Of a stretch of 6,519 bases of DNA, positions 1 through 6,247 are shown piece after piece; the stretch's first letter is position 1, and every line of letters starts with the position of its first letter. The position numbers and the translations under genes were made by a program. The DNA comes from Bacillota bacterium. Lineage in GTDB: Bacteria; Bacillota_B; Desulfitobacteriia; Desulfitobacteriales; Desulfitobacteriaceae. The notes beneath the pieces were generated by a model. That model saw nothing but the letters and a program-made list of their open reading frames with translations. It did not search any database and was not told the origin of the DNA. The stretch is taken from positions 1 through 6,519 of the forward strand of contig JAJYAS010000203.1 of NCBI GenBank assembly GCA_021779415.1, read 5' to 3'.

Positions 1-779
1 TCATTCGCTGCGTTGAAGCTAAGGCCATGCTGCTGTCTTAGAATTTGAGTAATTTCGGCACTAGCCGTAGTCATTAAATCGGAGCTTTTAGCTTCAACAT
101 AGATCGTCCGGATGCTTTTAGAACCAATCAGCCGGGTCTGAGCAGAGGAGATTGGTACCAAGATTTGATCATCGTTATTGTTCGTCCCACTTGAACCTTT
201 ACTTTGTAAGATCCCAATGACTTCGAAAGGGACTTGGTTAATATTGATGGTTTGCCCTACAATGTTGGCATTCGCATTACCGAGTAAGTTTTGCACGACC
301 GAGGTACCGACCACAGCAACCTGCGCATTATTTTGGACATCTTGGTCCGTGAAAAATCGTCCAATGTCTGCTTGCTGATTACGCGCGTCAGCGTAAGAAG
401 GCGTTGTACCGATCACCTGCGTACTGGTATTTTGACTTCCCAATACAACCTGAACCTGTTTACTGGTCGAGGGTGCTACATTGGCCACTGCATCCGCTCC
501 ACTTTTAATCGCATTAACGTCATCCATGGTCATATTGGTTAGACTTCCAATTCCCCCTTTGACCCCACCTGTGTTGGATTGACCAGGGGACACAATGAGT
601 AAGTTGGAACCCAGCCCTTGGATCTGCCCAGCGACCGAAGCCTTTGCGCCTTGCCCGATGGCGACCATGATGATGACAGCTCCCACACCGATAATGATTC
701 CCAACATCGTGAGAATTGAGCGGAGTTTATTTGACTTCAGACCGCGCATAGCAATCCTAATATTCTCAATAAAATTCAT
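1..779 (-). CDS. MacB/YknZ-like ABC transporter permease, partial (C-terminus off window)
   Basis: This is the integral membrane subunit of a MacAB/YknXYZ-type ABC exporter. The 259 complete codons present begin MNFIENIRIAMRGLKSNKLR and run into a hydrophobic first membrane helix at about residues 21-42, followed by IGQGAK and GSNLLIVSPGQ. Both stretches are hallmarks of the MacB family N-terminus. The rest is the start of the extracytoplasmic MacB core domain. Family members are about 400 residues with three more C-terminal helices (FtsX-like domain), so roughly the last third is missing only because the window ends. The ATG overlaps the stop codon of the upstream ATPase by one base (TAATG), which implies translational coupling. 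In this family the permease works as a dimer with the ATPase and an adaptor protein, exporting peptides, antibiotics or other amphipathic compounds. The substrate cannot be read from the sequence. Confidence 0.93.
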   Translation of the reverse strand, partial: MNFIENIRIAMRGLKSNKLRSILTMLGIIIGVGAVIIMVAIGQGAKASVAGQIQGLGSNLLIVSPGQSNTGGVKGGIGSLTNMTMDDVNAIKSGADAVANVAPSTSKQVQVVLGSQNTSTQVIGTTPSYADARNQQADIGRFFTDQDVQNNAQVAVVGTSVVQNLLGNANANIVGQTININQVPFEVIGILQSKGSSGTNNNDDQILVPISSAQTRLIGSKSIRTIYVEAKSSDLMTTASAEITQILRQQHGLSFNAAN

Positions 780-1522
780 TAGCAGGCCACCTCCGTTCTC
801 CTATGGAAGTCTAGTTTTAGACGCTCACCTTCGGCCATGCTTCTATTCTCAACCATTTCATCTCGATCAATAAATCCATCTTTAAAATGGATAATGCGTT
901 TGCTGTACTGAGCAATATCCGGTTCGTGCGTAACTAAGATTATGGTAATTCCCATGGCGTTGAGCTGTTGAAAGACACTCATTATTTCCACACTGGACTT
1001 ACTGTCGAGATTACCTGTTGGCTCATCGGCCATAATGATCACAGGGTTGTTGACCAGGGAGCGGGCAATAGCTACCCTCTGCTGCTGCCCCCCGGATAGT
1101 TCATTGGGTTTATGGTGGATGCGCTCTGATAGCCCCACGGCTGTCAAAGCATTCAAGGCCTTTGCCCGTCTTTCCCGAGCGTTCACGCCGTTATAGAGCA
1201 TGGGTAATTCTACATTCTCTAGAGCGGTTGTTCGGGATAAAAGATTGAAACTCTGGAAAACAAAACCGATTTTTCGGTTGCGTATTTCCGCTAATTCATC
1301 TTCGCTGGCTTGGTTAATATTTAGGTCATCCAATATGAAATCGCCCGAGGAAGCCGTATCCAAACAGCCAAGAATATTCATCATGGTCGACTTGCCTGAG
1401 CCGGAAGGGCCCATGATAGCTACAAATTCTCCTTTTTCCACCGTCAGATTTACTCCGTCTAGAGCTTTTAACTCAAGATCACCCGTTTTATAGATTTTGA
1501 CGATATCTTTGAGAGTAATCAT
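779..1522 (-). CDS. ABC transporter ATP-binding protein, MacB/YknY/LolD-type
   Basis: This is the cytoplasmic ATPase that powers the adjacent permease. Counted from the upstream GTG at 1534, all key motifs are intact: Walker A GPSGSGKST at residues 42-50, Q-loop Gln94, signature LSGGQ at 146-150, Walker B VIIMADEP at 165-172 with catalytic Glu171, D-loop NLDS at 175-178 and H-loop His203. The arrangement and the phrase DEPTGNLDSKS are typical of the MacB/LolD/FtsE/YknY branch. I prefer the ATG at 1522 (protein of 247 residues starting MITLKDIVKIYK), because it matches where family members usually begin. The GTG at 1534 would add four residues, but its AGGA is only one base away. The TTG at 1525 has AGGAA nine bases upstream and cannot be excluded. 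The gene sits between the adaptor and permease genes, so its partners are clear. The C-terminal 25 or so residues are charged and extend past the usual core. Confidence 0.96.
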   Translation of the reverse strand: MITLKDIVKIYKTGDLELKALDGVNLTVEKGEFVAIMGPSGSGKSTMMNILGCLDTASSGDFILDDLNINQASEDELAEIRNRKIGFVFQSFNLLSRTTALENVELPMLYNGVNARERRAKALNALTAVGLSERIHHKPNELSGGQQQRVAIARSLVNNPVIIMADEPTGNLDSKSSVEIMSVFQQLNAMGITIILVTHEPDIAQYSKRIIHFKDGFIDRDEMVENRSMAEGERLKLDFHRRTEVAC

Positions 1523-1537
1523 CAACTCACCCACTTC

Positions 1538-3022
1538 CTAATTTTGAGTCCTGCCGCCGGAACCACCAGTTCCTCCTGAATAGTTCCCACGCATACCACC
1601 GTTACCGCCACCGAAGCTGCCAGTATTTCCGCCGCTTAAGGCCTTATTTAAGGAGTTGCTGGTTGTTGCGGTATTAGGTTGAGAGGATCTCATGCCTGTA
1701 ACGACCTTGTCACCCTCTTGTAGTCCTTGGATAACTTCGGCATTTTTACCATCGTCAAGTCCAATTTGAACCGTACGCACGACTGGGGTAGACGAACCGA
1801 CAGGTGCTAACGAAACTGATTGGGTCGATCCTTTTGTGTGGACGGCTGCACTTGGCACGATTAGGACGTCTTTCTTTTGGGCAATGATAATCGTCACATT
1901 AGCGCTCATCCCTGATTTCATCATATTGTCCTTATTCGTAACATTGATCGTAACGCTAAACGTGGTGACGCCACTTTGAGAAGTACCAGTCGGACTTACT
2001 AGAGCCACGGTGCCGGAAAAGGTCTGACCCGGATAAGCATCAAGGGTTATATTAGAGGATTGTCCTGCACTAACTTTTCCGATATCGACTTGGTTGACAG
2101 GGACGACAACCTGCATGGTGTCCGAAGAACCAATCATTGTGATAAAAGAGCTACTCCCTTGGCTACTGGCATTACTCCCTTGACTGCCTGAGGGACTTTC
2201 CCCTACTTGACCGTTGATGGCTGTCACGGTACCATCCGCAGGTGCTGTGATCACTGCACTGTTCAACGTTGTCTGAGCACTGTTTAATGTAGTTTTGGCT
2301 TGAGTCACTTGGCTTTGGGCAAGTTGGAGGTCTGTGCCACTGGTGCCAGCGTTCGTTTGGGTTTGCTGAGCCTCAGCCACATTTAAATTCGCTTGGGCAA
2401 GTTGATAAGTGATCGAGGCTTGGGCAATAGCTGCATCTAAATCAGCCGGATTGCTAACATAGTCTTGTAAGGAAGAAGGCTGTGTGTTAGATCCCGGGTT
2501 ACTTGAAGCTTGCAGCTTAGTTATTGCATTTTTTAGTGTCACTGAATTTTTATAACTTTGAAGGGTTTGGAGATTATTTTTAGCGGTTGCATCGTCTACT
2601 TGGGCTTTAAGCACGGCACTCTGAGCGTTTAGGACACTGACTTGTGAGGGTGGGGCGTAGAGCTGATTTAACTTTAATTGTGCTTGTGTCAAGGCGTTCT
2701 GAGCTTGGGTCACTTGTTGCTGAGCCTGAGTAGGATCTAATTTGGCTAAGATCTGACCCGCTTTAACTGGATCACCAATTTTGACATCAATTTCAGTGAT
2801 TTTCCCACCACTGCTTGAAGATAAGTTGTATTGATTGATGGGCTGAATAGTTCCTGTTGCACTGACCGCCTTTTCAACCGTGCCGATTCTAACCATTCCA
2901 GTTAGATAACTAGTAGTAGAAGCAGCTGCATTTTTGGTATTATAGAACCAAAGCCCACCAACTAATAAAACAGTCACTAACAATCCGCCGGATATGATTT
3001 TATTGATCGACTTTTTGCTCAT
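1538..3022 (-). CDS. Efflux adaptor protein, HlyD/MacA/YknX family
   Basis: The 494-residue protein bridges or gates the ABC permease on the outside of the membrane. An N-terminal membrane anchor spans residues 9-27, after a basic start (MSKKSINK). Then come the first half of a lipoyl-like domain (about 67-98, containing GDPVKAGQILAKLD) and an Ala/Gln-rich region with coiled-coil character (about 97-258, interrupted by a Ser/Pro/Asn-rich stretch near 172-192). The second lipoyl half is at about 256-275 (VITAPADGTVTAINGQVGE). A beta-barrel domain (about 300-380), a membrane-proximal domain (about 385-447) and a Gly/Ser/Asn-rich tail (463-491) follow. A Ser/Gly-rich insert sits at residues 276-292. 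The ATG has AGGAGA at 3031-3036, seven bases upstream. It is the first gene of the operon. In Gram-positive YknXYZ-like systems the adaptor acts without a TolC partner, and none is visible here. Confidence 0.94.
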   Translation of the reverse strand: MSKKSINKIISGGLLVTVLLVGGLWFYNTKNAAASTTSYLTGMVRIGTVEKAVSATGTIQPINQYNLSSSSGGKITEIDVKIGDPVKAGQILAKLDPTQAQQQVTQAQNALTQAQLKLNQLYAPPSQVSVLNAQSAVLKAQVDDATAKNNLQTLQSYKNSVTLKNAITKLQASSNPGSNTQPSSLQDYVSNPADLDAAIAQASITYQLAQANLNVAEAQQTQTNAGTSGTDLQLAQSQVTQAKTTLNSAQTTLNSAVITAPADGTVTAINGQVGESPSGSQGSNASSQGSSSFITMIGSSDTMQVVVPVNQVDIGKVSAGQSSNITLDAYPGQTFSGTVALVSPTGTSQSGVTTFSVTINVTNKDNMMKSGMSANVTIIIAQKKDVLIVPSAAVHTKGSTQSVSLAPVGSSTPVVRTVQIGLDDGKNAEVIQGLQEGDKVVTGMRSSQPNTATTSNSLNKALSGGNTGSFGGGNGGMRGNYSGGTGGSGGRTQN

Positions 3023-3030
3023 TGTTGCAC

Positions 3031-3036
3031 TCTCCT
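3031..3036 (-). promoter_or_regulatory. Ribosome binding site of the adaptor gene
   Basis: AGGAGA on the minus strand lies seven bases before the ATG at 3022, which fixes that start codon. Confidence 0.8.
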
Positions 3037-3077
3037 ATTTAATATTTTTAGTAAATAACACTTGGGACAAACAGATA

Positions 3078-3106
3078 GTAACATATTAAACACAATAATA
3101 TGTCAA
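3078..3106 (-). promoter_or_regulatory. Candidate sigma-A promoter of the efflux operon
   Basis: On the minus strand a perfect -35 TTGACA (3101-3106) is followed, after 17 bases, by TGTTAC (3078-3083). The latter is only a three-of-six match to TATAAT, so the -35 box is convincing and the exact -10 is uncertain. Transcription would start near 3070, giving a leader of about 50 bases before the adaptor ATG. A weak -10 combined with an overlapping palindrome would fit a repressed promoter, but that is an inference. Confidence 0.5.
3081..3103. promoter_or_regulatory. Operator-like inverted repeat over the efflux promoter
   Basis: Two perfect 8-base arms, ACATATTA and TAATATGT, are separated by seven bases. 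The repeat fills the spacer of the candidate efflux promoter and overlaps the ends of both its -35 and -10 boxes. Size and position are those of an operator for a dimeric repressor of the TetR or MarR type, which often control multidrug efflux operons. No regulator gene lies within the window. A chance AT-rich palindrome remains possible. Confidence 0.45.
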
Positions 3107-3126
3107 CAACTAATTAAGATTTAATA

Positions 3127-3243
3127 ATGAATAATATAAACATACTGGACATGTTGCTACTTATTACCATATTTTTATTTTTGTCATTTACATGGAAGAA
3201 TGTTCGCGAGTATAAAGGAAGTTTGCCTTTGCGTGGAGTTTAA
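3127..3243 (+). CDS. Possible small single-pass membrane protein (38 aa), unrecognised
   Basis: An open frame of 38 codons starts at ATG 3127 and ends with TAA. It begins MNNINILDMLLLITIFLF and continues through SFTW into a polar basic tail, KNVREYKGSLPLRGV. The layout is that of a small membrane protein: a short polar start, one hydrophobic helix (about residues 6-23) and a positively charged C-terminus. The ribosome binding site is poor (only AAG about eight bases upstream). An inner ATG at 3151 would shorten the helix and also lacks a good site. In AT-rich DNA a hydrophobic frame of this size can arise by chance. I do not recognise a family and assign no function. Confidence 0.3.
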   Translation: MNNINILDMLLLITIFLFLSFTWKNVREYKGSLPLRGV

Positions 3244-3337
3244 ATGATATATTTAAGATATGGCTTGTCAAACATAGTGTAGAGATGTTAGCACGTGGTT
3301 TAATGAGGGGGACTTTTTTGCATTTCCATAATACGAC

Positions 3338-3367
3338 AATTAATTACCTATTTATGGTTAATTAATT
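3338..3367 (+). repeat. AT-rich inverted repeat upstream of the Spo0E gene
   Basis: The left arm AATTAATTACC (3338-3348) pairs with GGTTAATTAATT (3356-3367) around a seven-base loop, with one bulged T: 11 base pairs in all. It is not followed by a T tract, so it is not an ordinary terminator. It lies about 50 bases before the Spo0E ribosome binding site and could be a leader hairpin or a protein-binding site. Confidence 0.45.
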
Positions 3368-3418
3368 CTTGCAGTTTCAGCAAAAAAGCAATAAAATTCT
3401 TCTTGAGAATGACATTTC

Positions 3419-3424
3419 AGGAGG
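3419..3424 (+). promoter_or_regulatory. Ribosome binding site that sets the Spo0E GTG start
   Basis: A perfect AGGAGG is followed by seven bases and then GTG at 3432. This selects the GTG over an in-frame TTG at 3369, which has no comparable site and overlaps the end of the upstream hairpin region. Confidence 0.85.
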
Positions 3425-3431
3425 AATACCT

Positions 3432-3602
3432 GTGGAAAAGAAACTTTTGAAACGAATAGAGGAGCTACGCAAGAAACTTAATAAATTTGCTCTAACTCGG
3501 GACCTTATCGATAGTGAAGTTGTTGAGGTTAGCCAGCAGTTGGATAGTTTACTTAACCAATATCAGAGGCTTGCTTCTTATCAACAGCTAAGCTTTTGGT
3601 AA
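3432..3602 (+). CDS. Spo0E-family sporulation regulatory protein (aspartyl-phosphate phosphatase)
   Basis: The protein has 56 residues from the GTG start, normal for the Spo0E family (about 50-90). It starts MEKKLLKRIEELRKKLNKFA and contains SQQLDSLLNQYQ, which matches the family signature SQELDxLI..Y. The whole chain is predicted to form two helices in a hairpin. Known family members dephosphorylate Spo0A~P and thereby hold back sporulation; many clostridial paralogues are uncharacterised. The gene is read alone: it has its own ribosome binding site and is followed 28 bases later by a strong terminator, so it is not co-transcribed with the exonuclease by default. A longer product from TTG 3369 would add 21 residues unlike the family. 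The family assignment is secure; the exact target is inferred. Confidence 0.88.
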   Translation: MEKKLLKRIEELRKKLNKFALTRDLIDSEVVEVSQQLDSLLNQYQRLASYQQLSFW

Positions 3603-3629
3603 GAGAGTAATATAGAGTTGCAACGACTT

Positions 3630-3676
3630 AGTGGTACGATTTTACCTAGGTTTTGGTTAAATCGCACCACTTTTTT
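3630..3676 (+). terminator. Intrinsic terminator of the Spo0E gene
   Basis: A 16-base arm (3631-3646) pairs with 3655-3670 with two mismatches around an eight-base loop. The flanking A at 3630 extends the stem by pairing with the first T of the tail. Six T follow directly. It separates Spo0E transcription from the exonuclease promoter downstream. Confidence 0.88.
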
Positions 3677-3720
3677 ATGTGTATTAATGAACTATATGTG
3701 CTTTTATTTGATCCAGGGAT

Positions 3721-3726
3721 TATAAT
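3721..3726 (+). promoter_or_regulatory. Promoter -10 element of the exonuclease gene
   Basis: A perfect TATAAT lies 26 bases before the ATG, giving a very short leader that contains the ribosome binding site AGGGGG (3740-3745), seven bases from the start. The -35 region near 3698-3703 (GTGCTT) is poor and there is no extended TG, so basal activity may be low or need an activator. Confidence 0.55.
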
Positions 3727-3752
3727 AGAGGAATGGTTTAGGGGGAATTATA

Positions 3753-4577
3753 ATGAACTATATTGTATTTGATTTAGAATTTAATATGTTTTTTCAATTT
3801 AAAGAAGGTGATTTAGCTAATCCCAATCTGAAAAACGAAATAATTCAGATTGGAGCAGTAAAATTAAATGATAAATTAGAGACTATTAGTGAATTCAATT
3901 CTCTAATAAAGCCCGTTATTTATAAGAGGTTGAATCCCTATGTCAAGAGGAAAACTAATATAACTACAAGTCGTGATGTCCCGAAAAGACCTTTTGTGGA
4001 AACAATTAAGAACTTTAATACATGGATGGGAAATGAAGCGGTTTTATGCTCTTGGGGACAGGATGACATTTTAGGCCTAAGAGACAATTGTTTGTTTTTT
4101 GGTTTTGATGCGTTGTTCTTTGACAAATTTATTAATATTCAACAAATTTATATGAGGTATAGAGGCCTAACCAAGCAACCGAGTTTAGAAAGTGCAGTGG
4201 AAGACCTAGAGATTGAAAAAAGTGTACCCTTTCACGATGCCTTAAGTGATGCAGTCTACACCTGTGACATCTTTCGAAAGGTCTATGATGCTAAGAATGA
4301 TGCAATTATTAACTGGGAAAAAACTCAAATCGAAAACGAGTTAAAGATTGTAGAACTCAAGAGTTTACTCGATCAATCGGATATGCGGTGTCCGGAATGT
4401 GAGGAATTGGTACAGAAACGTGAGGAAGTAACCAAAAGTAAAAAGTATTTTGCGTTTGGTTTCTGTACGAAATGTAACATTCCTATACGACAAGTTTCAA
4501 GAATCACAAATAGAAATGGTGAGTATAGTGTTGTTACCATCAATTCGATTAATCAAAGGGACGAAGTGTCAGAGTAG
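3753..4577 (+). CDS. DEDDh 3'-5' exonuclease (KapD/ERI-1-like) with C-terminal zinc-ribbon-like module
   Basis: The 274-residue protein begins with an exonuclease domain (about 1-180). Visible catalytic motifs are Exo I at FDLEF (Asp7, Glu9), Exo II in SWGQDDILGLRDN (Asp104 or Asp105) and Exo III at FHDALSDAVYT (His161, Asp166), the DEDDh pattern. NEIIQIGAVKLN and the LCSWG..D motif resemble the ERI-1/KapD branch, which removes nucleotides from RNA or DNA 3' ends. A charged helical linker (about 183-208) leads to CPEC (213-216) and CTKC (238-241), four cysteines spaced like a zinc ribbon. KapD of Bacillus is about 205 residues, so this C-terminal part is an addition. The ATG is supported by AGGGGG seven bases upstream. 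Codons are markedly AT-rich compared with the transporter genes. Substrate is unknown; a role in sporulation like that of KapD is only a possibility suggested by family and the Spo0E neighbour. Confidence 0.88.
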   Translation: MNYIVFDLEFNMFFQFKEGDLANPNLKNEIIQIGAVKLNDKLETISEFNSLIKPVIYKRLNPYVKRKTNITTSRDVPKRPFVETIKNFNTWMGNEAVLCSWGQDDILGLRDNCLFFGFDALFFDKFINIQQIYMRYRGLTKQPSLESAVEDLEIEKSVPFHDALSDAVYTCDIFRKVYDAKNDAIINWEKTQIENELKIVELKSLLDQSDMRCPECEELVQKREEVTKSKKYFAFGFCTKCNIPIRQVSRITNRNGEYSVVTINSINQRDEVSE

Positions 4578-4609
4578 AATTTGAGATGACACAACATTGC
4601 GCTGGATAG

Positions 4610-4653
4610 AAAAATAGAAGGATAGCGTGCATCACAGCTATCCTTCTATTTTT
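4610..4653. terminator. Bidirectional intrinsic terminator between convergent genes
   Basis: Two perfect 17-base arms (4610-4626 and 4637-4653) flank a ten-base loop that can itself add three pairs (GTG with CAC). The outer ends are A5 and T5, so the hairpin has a U tail in both directions. It ends the exonuclease transcript on the plus strand and the permease transcript on the minus strand, whose stop codon lies ten bases away. Confidence 0.92.
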
Positions 4654-4662
4654 AGTTGAAGC

Positions 4663-6072
4663 CTATCGGTGGGAACTGGGTTTCAGCTTCGGCAACAGCG
4701 GAACAAAGATGAGCCCAGAGAGAATGAGGAGCATTCCTAATCCCAGAGTTTTCAAGTCGGTTAGGCCAGATTTAAGAACCCAGATGGAATAACCAGCAGC
4801 GAGGGCTGCAATGAGGCCTTCGGTAAATCGTTTTGATGTACTGACTTTTTCGTAACTCTCTCCTTTAAGGGTGAGCACTAAGGAATAGATCGCCGCAAAT
4901 AAATACGGAACCAGATTAGCTAGGGTAGCTATGACAATCATGGTGTTAAAGGCATTGGCAATCGAATCCGAAAGGGTAGAAATTAAAAATATCTGTGTTA
5001 ATCCATTGGTGACCCAGGCAGCACGTACAGGGGCACCATTTATATTTTCTTTGACAAACCAGAGGGGGAAAAGATTGAGTTTTGCCGATTGATAAGGGAC
5101 TTCTACACTCAATAAGATCCAGCCCACTGCAGCCCCGATCATGGACAAGACACCTAAGACGGCCATGACGAGGGATCCTGTTGGTCCGATGATATGCGTC
5201 AGGACATCGACAAGCGGTTTGTCGGCGGTCATGAGTTCTTGTTGAGGTAAAGCGCCCATGGCAAAGATCGTAATCAGTAAATAGATGGCTAAACTAATGA
5301 AGAGTCCAACGATGGTTGCCCGTTTAACATCATGTAGGTTTTTGGCCCGGCCTGATAGCCAAACAGCAGATTCAATTCCGACGAAGGCCCACAAGGTAAG
5401 CAGTGCACCTTGGTTCATTTGTTCGTAAAGCCCAAGGTGTTCCCCAGTTTTGAGTATTTTCTCTGCTACAAAAGGGTGTAAATATTGGGTTTGGAAGACG
5501 ATTAAGACCACGGCGATGAAAAAGACAAAGCCTACAATTTTGGCAACGGTTGCTACAAAATTAATTTTGCTTACCTCATGTGTTCCGCGGTACATTAAAA
5601 AGTGTATTACCCAGAGTAGGGCGGACGAAATGACAAATGTCAGGAAATTCCCTAGGAGAAGATTAAAGGAACCGAAGCTAACCATGAGTTGTTTACTTTG
5701 AATTACCGGAAGAAAATACGTAAGATACCCAATCAATGTAATCAAAATTGCAGCATTTCCCGGGGAGTTGGATGTCCAATAACCCCAAGAAATCTCAAAG
5801 CCCATAATTTGCCCGAGTTTGGTCTTGTTGTTAAACAATTCGCGGGTGTAACTGGGCGGGCCACCAAGCAAATCAGGTTTGCGCTCTGATAATTGCCCAA
5901 AGACAAGCGCAAGCATGAGAACACCGAATCCGGTTAAGAGCCAGGCCAGCATGGCTCCGGCTGGTGACGCGACATTTGCTAAAGATTGAGGGAGCATGAA
6001 GATGGCGGAACCGACCATGTTCCCGGCAACTAAAGCGGTTAATAACCAAAAACCTAATTTTTTGTCTCCCAT
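4663..6072 (-). CDS. APC-superfamily amino-acid permease (basic amino acid/polyamine antiporter-like)
   Basis: The full-length 469-residue integral membrane transporter has about 12 hydrophobic segments. The first helix contains GNMVGSAIF (17-25), the unwound substrate-carboxylate-binding motif of the APC fold. Helix 6 holds WAFVGIESAVWLSGRAKN (228-245), a segment typical of the APA family (ArcD arginine/ornithine, CadB and AdiC-type antiporters). PVRAAWVTNG at 348-357 is another usual family motif. These place it among amino-acid/polyamine exchangers, but the substrate cannot be chosen: no decarboxylase or deiminase gene is nearby. The ATG at 6072 has AGAGGGG (6084-6090), eleven bases away, a rather long spacing. 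An ATG at 6082 is in another frame that lacks transporter features. The gene is monocistronic, with its own promoter and the shared terminator at 4610-4653. Confidence 0.93.
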   Translation of the reverse strand: MGDKKLGFWLLTALVAGNMVGSAIFMLPQSLANVASPAGAMLAWLLTGFGVLMLALVFGQLSERKPDLLGGPPSYTRELFNNKTKLGQIMGFEISWGYWTSNSPGNAAILITLIGYLTYFLPVIQSKQLMVSFGSFNLLLGNFLTFVISSALLWVIHFLMYRGTHEVSKINFVATVAKIVGFVFFIAVVLIVFQTQYLHPFVAEKILKTGEHLGLYEQMNQGALLTLWAFVGIESAVWLSGRAKNLHDVKRATIVGLFISLAIYLLITIFAMGALPQQELMTADKPLVDVLTHIIGPTGSLVMAVLGVLSMIGAAVGWILLSVEVPYQSAKLNLFPLWFVKENINGAPVRAAWVTNGLTQIFLISTLSDSIANAFNTMIVIATLANLVPYLFAAIYSLVLTLKGESYEKVSTSKRFTEGLIAALAAGYSIWVLKSGLTDLKTLGLGMLLILSGLIFVPLLPKLKPSSHR

Positions 6073-6105
6073 GTTGATACATACCCCTCTGTCGTTTAAT
6101 GCTTT

Positions 6106-6133
6106 AATATAATAAAGGATAGACTTGTGTAAA
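6106..6133 (-). promoter_or_regulatory. Sigma-A-like promoter of the amino-acid permease
   Basis: On the minus strand TTTACA (6128-6133) and TATATT (6106-6111), each five of six to consensus, are spaced 16 bases apart. Transcription would begin near 6099, leaving a leader of about 27 bases that includes the ribosome binding site. A second, weaker pair, TTGACA (6167-6172) with TAGTCT (6144-6149), lies further upstream. Confidence 0.6.
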
Positions 6134-6202
6134 AACCTTTATCAGACTACCAATTTGGGGCTGCAATGTCAATTGGAAATTTATACTTCCATTCAAAAAT
6201 GC

Positions 6203-6231
6203 TTGTCAAAGACGCACGGATTGTTTATACT
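6203..6231 (+). promoter_or_regulatory. Sigma-A promoter driving the cobalamin riboswitch
   Basis: TTGTCA (6203-6208) and TATACT (6226-6231), each five of six to consensus, are spaced exactly 17 bases apart. The predicted start near 6238 lies about ten bases before the riboswitch P1 stem, as expected for a riboswitch leader. Confidence 0.82.
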
Positions 6232-6247
6232 ATATTCAGAAAACTTT

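Larger units (their letters stand above)
3023..3431. other. AT-rich divergent intergenic region
   Basis: About 400 bases lie between the adaptor start and the Spo0E start codon. They hold the efflux promoter and palindrome (3078-3106), a possible 38-codon gene (3127-3243) and an AT-rich inverted repeat (3338-3367) ahead of the Spo0E ribosome binding site. The best plus-strand promoter candidate for the Spo0E gene is weak: TTGTCA at 3265-3270 with TTAGCA at 3288-3293, spacing 17. I see no tRNA or known riboswitch in this stretch. Confidence 0.6.

Noticed and set aside
178..873. Plus-strand open frames opposite the permease and ATPase genes
   Set aside because: They are antisense shadows of well-supported minus-strand genes, with no ribosome binding sites or family features.
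3266..3272. Near-match to a Spo0A box (TGTCAAA) upstream of the Spo0E gene
   Set aside because: It has one mismatch in AT-rich DNA and no second box or firm promoter nearby, so it is too weak to call.
3285..3365. 26-codon plus-strand frame (or 15-codon version from TTG 3318) before Spo0E
   Set aside because: It is short, without protein-like pattern, and ends inside the inverted repeat; only the TTG has a passable ribosome binding site. I mention it only as context for the leader hairpin.
3369..3431. N-terminal extension of the Spo0E protein from TTG 3369
   Set aside because: The perfect AGGAGG at 3419-3424 serves the GTG at 3432, and the extra 21 residues do not resemble the family.
5873..6082. 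Minus-strand frame starting at ATG 6082 beside the permease start
   Set aside because: It overlaps the permease in another frame, lacks recognisable protein character, and its ATG sits too close to the ribosome binding site. The frame at 6072 encodes a clear transporter.
6150..6176. CCAATT/AATTGG inverted repeat between the divergent promoters
   Set aside because: Six-base arms with a 15-base spacer are easily found by chance, and it does not align with the better permease promoter.
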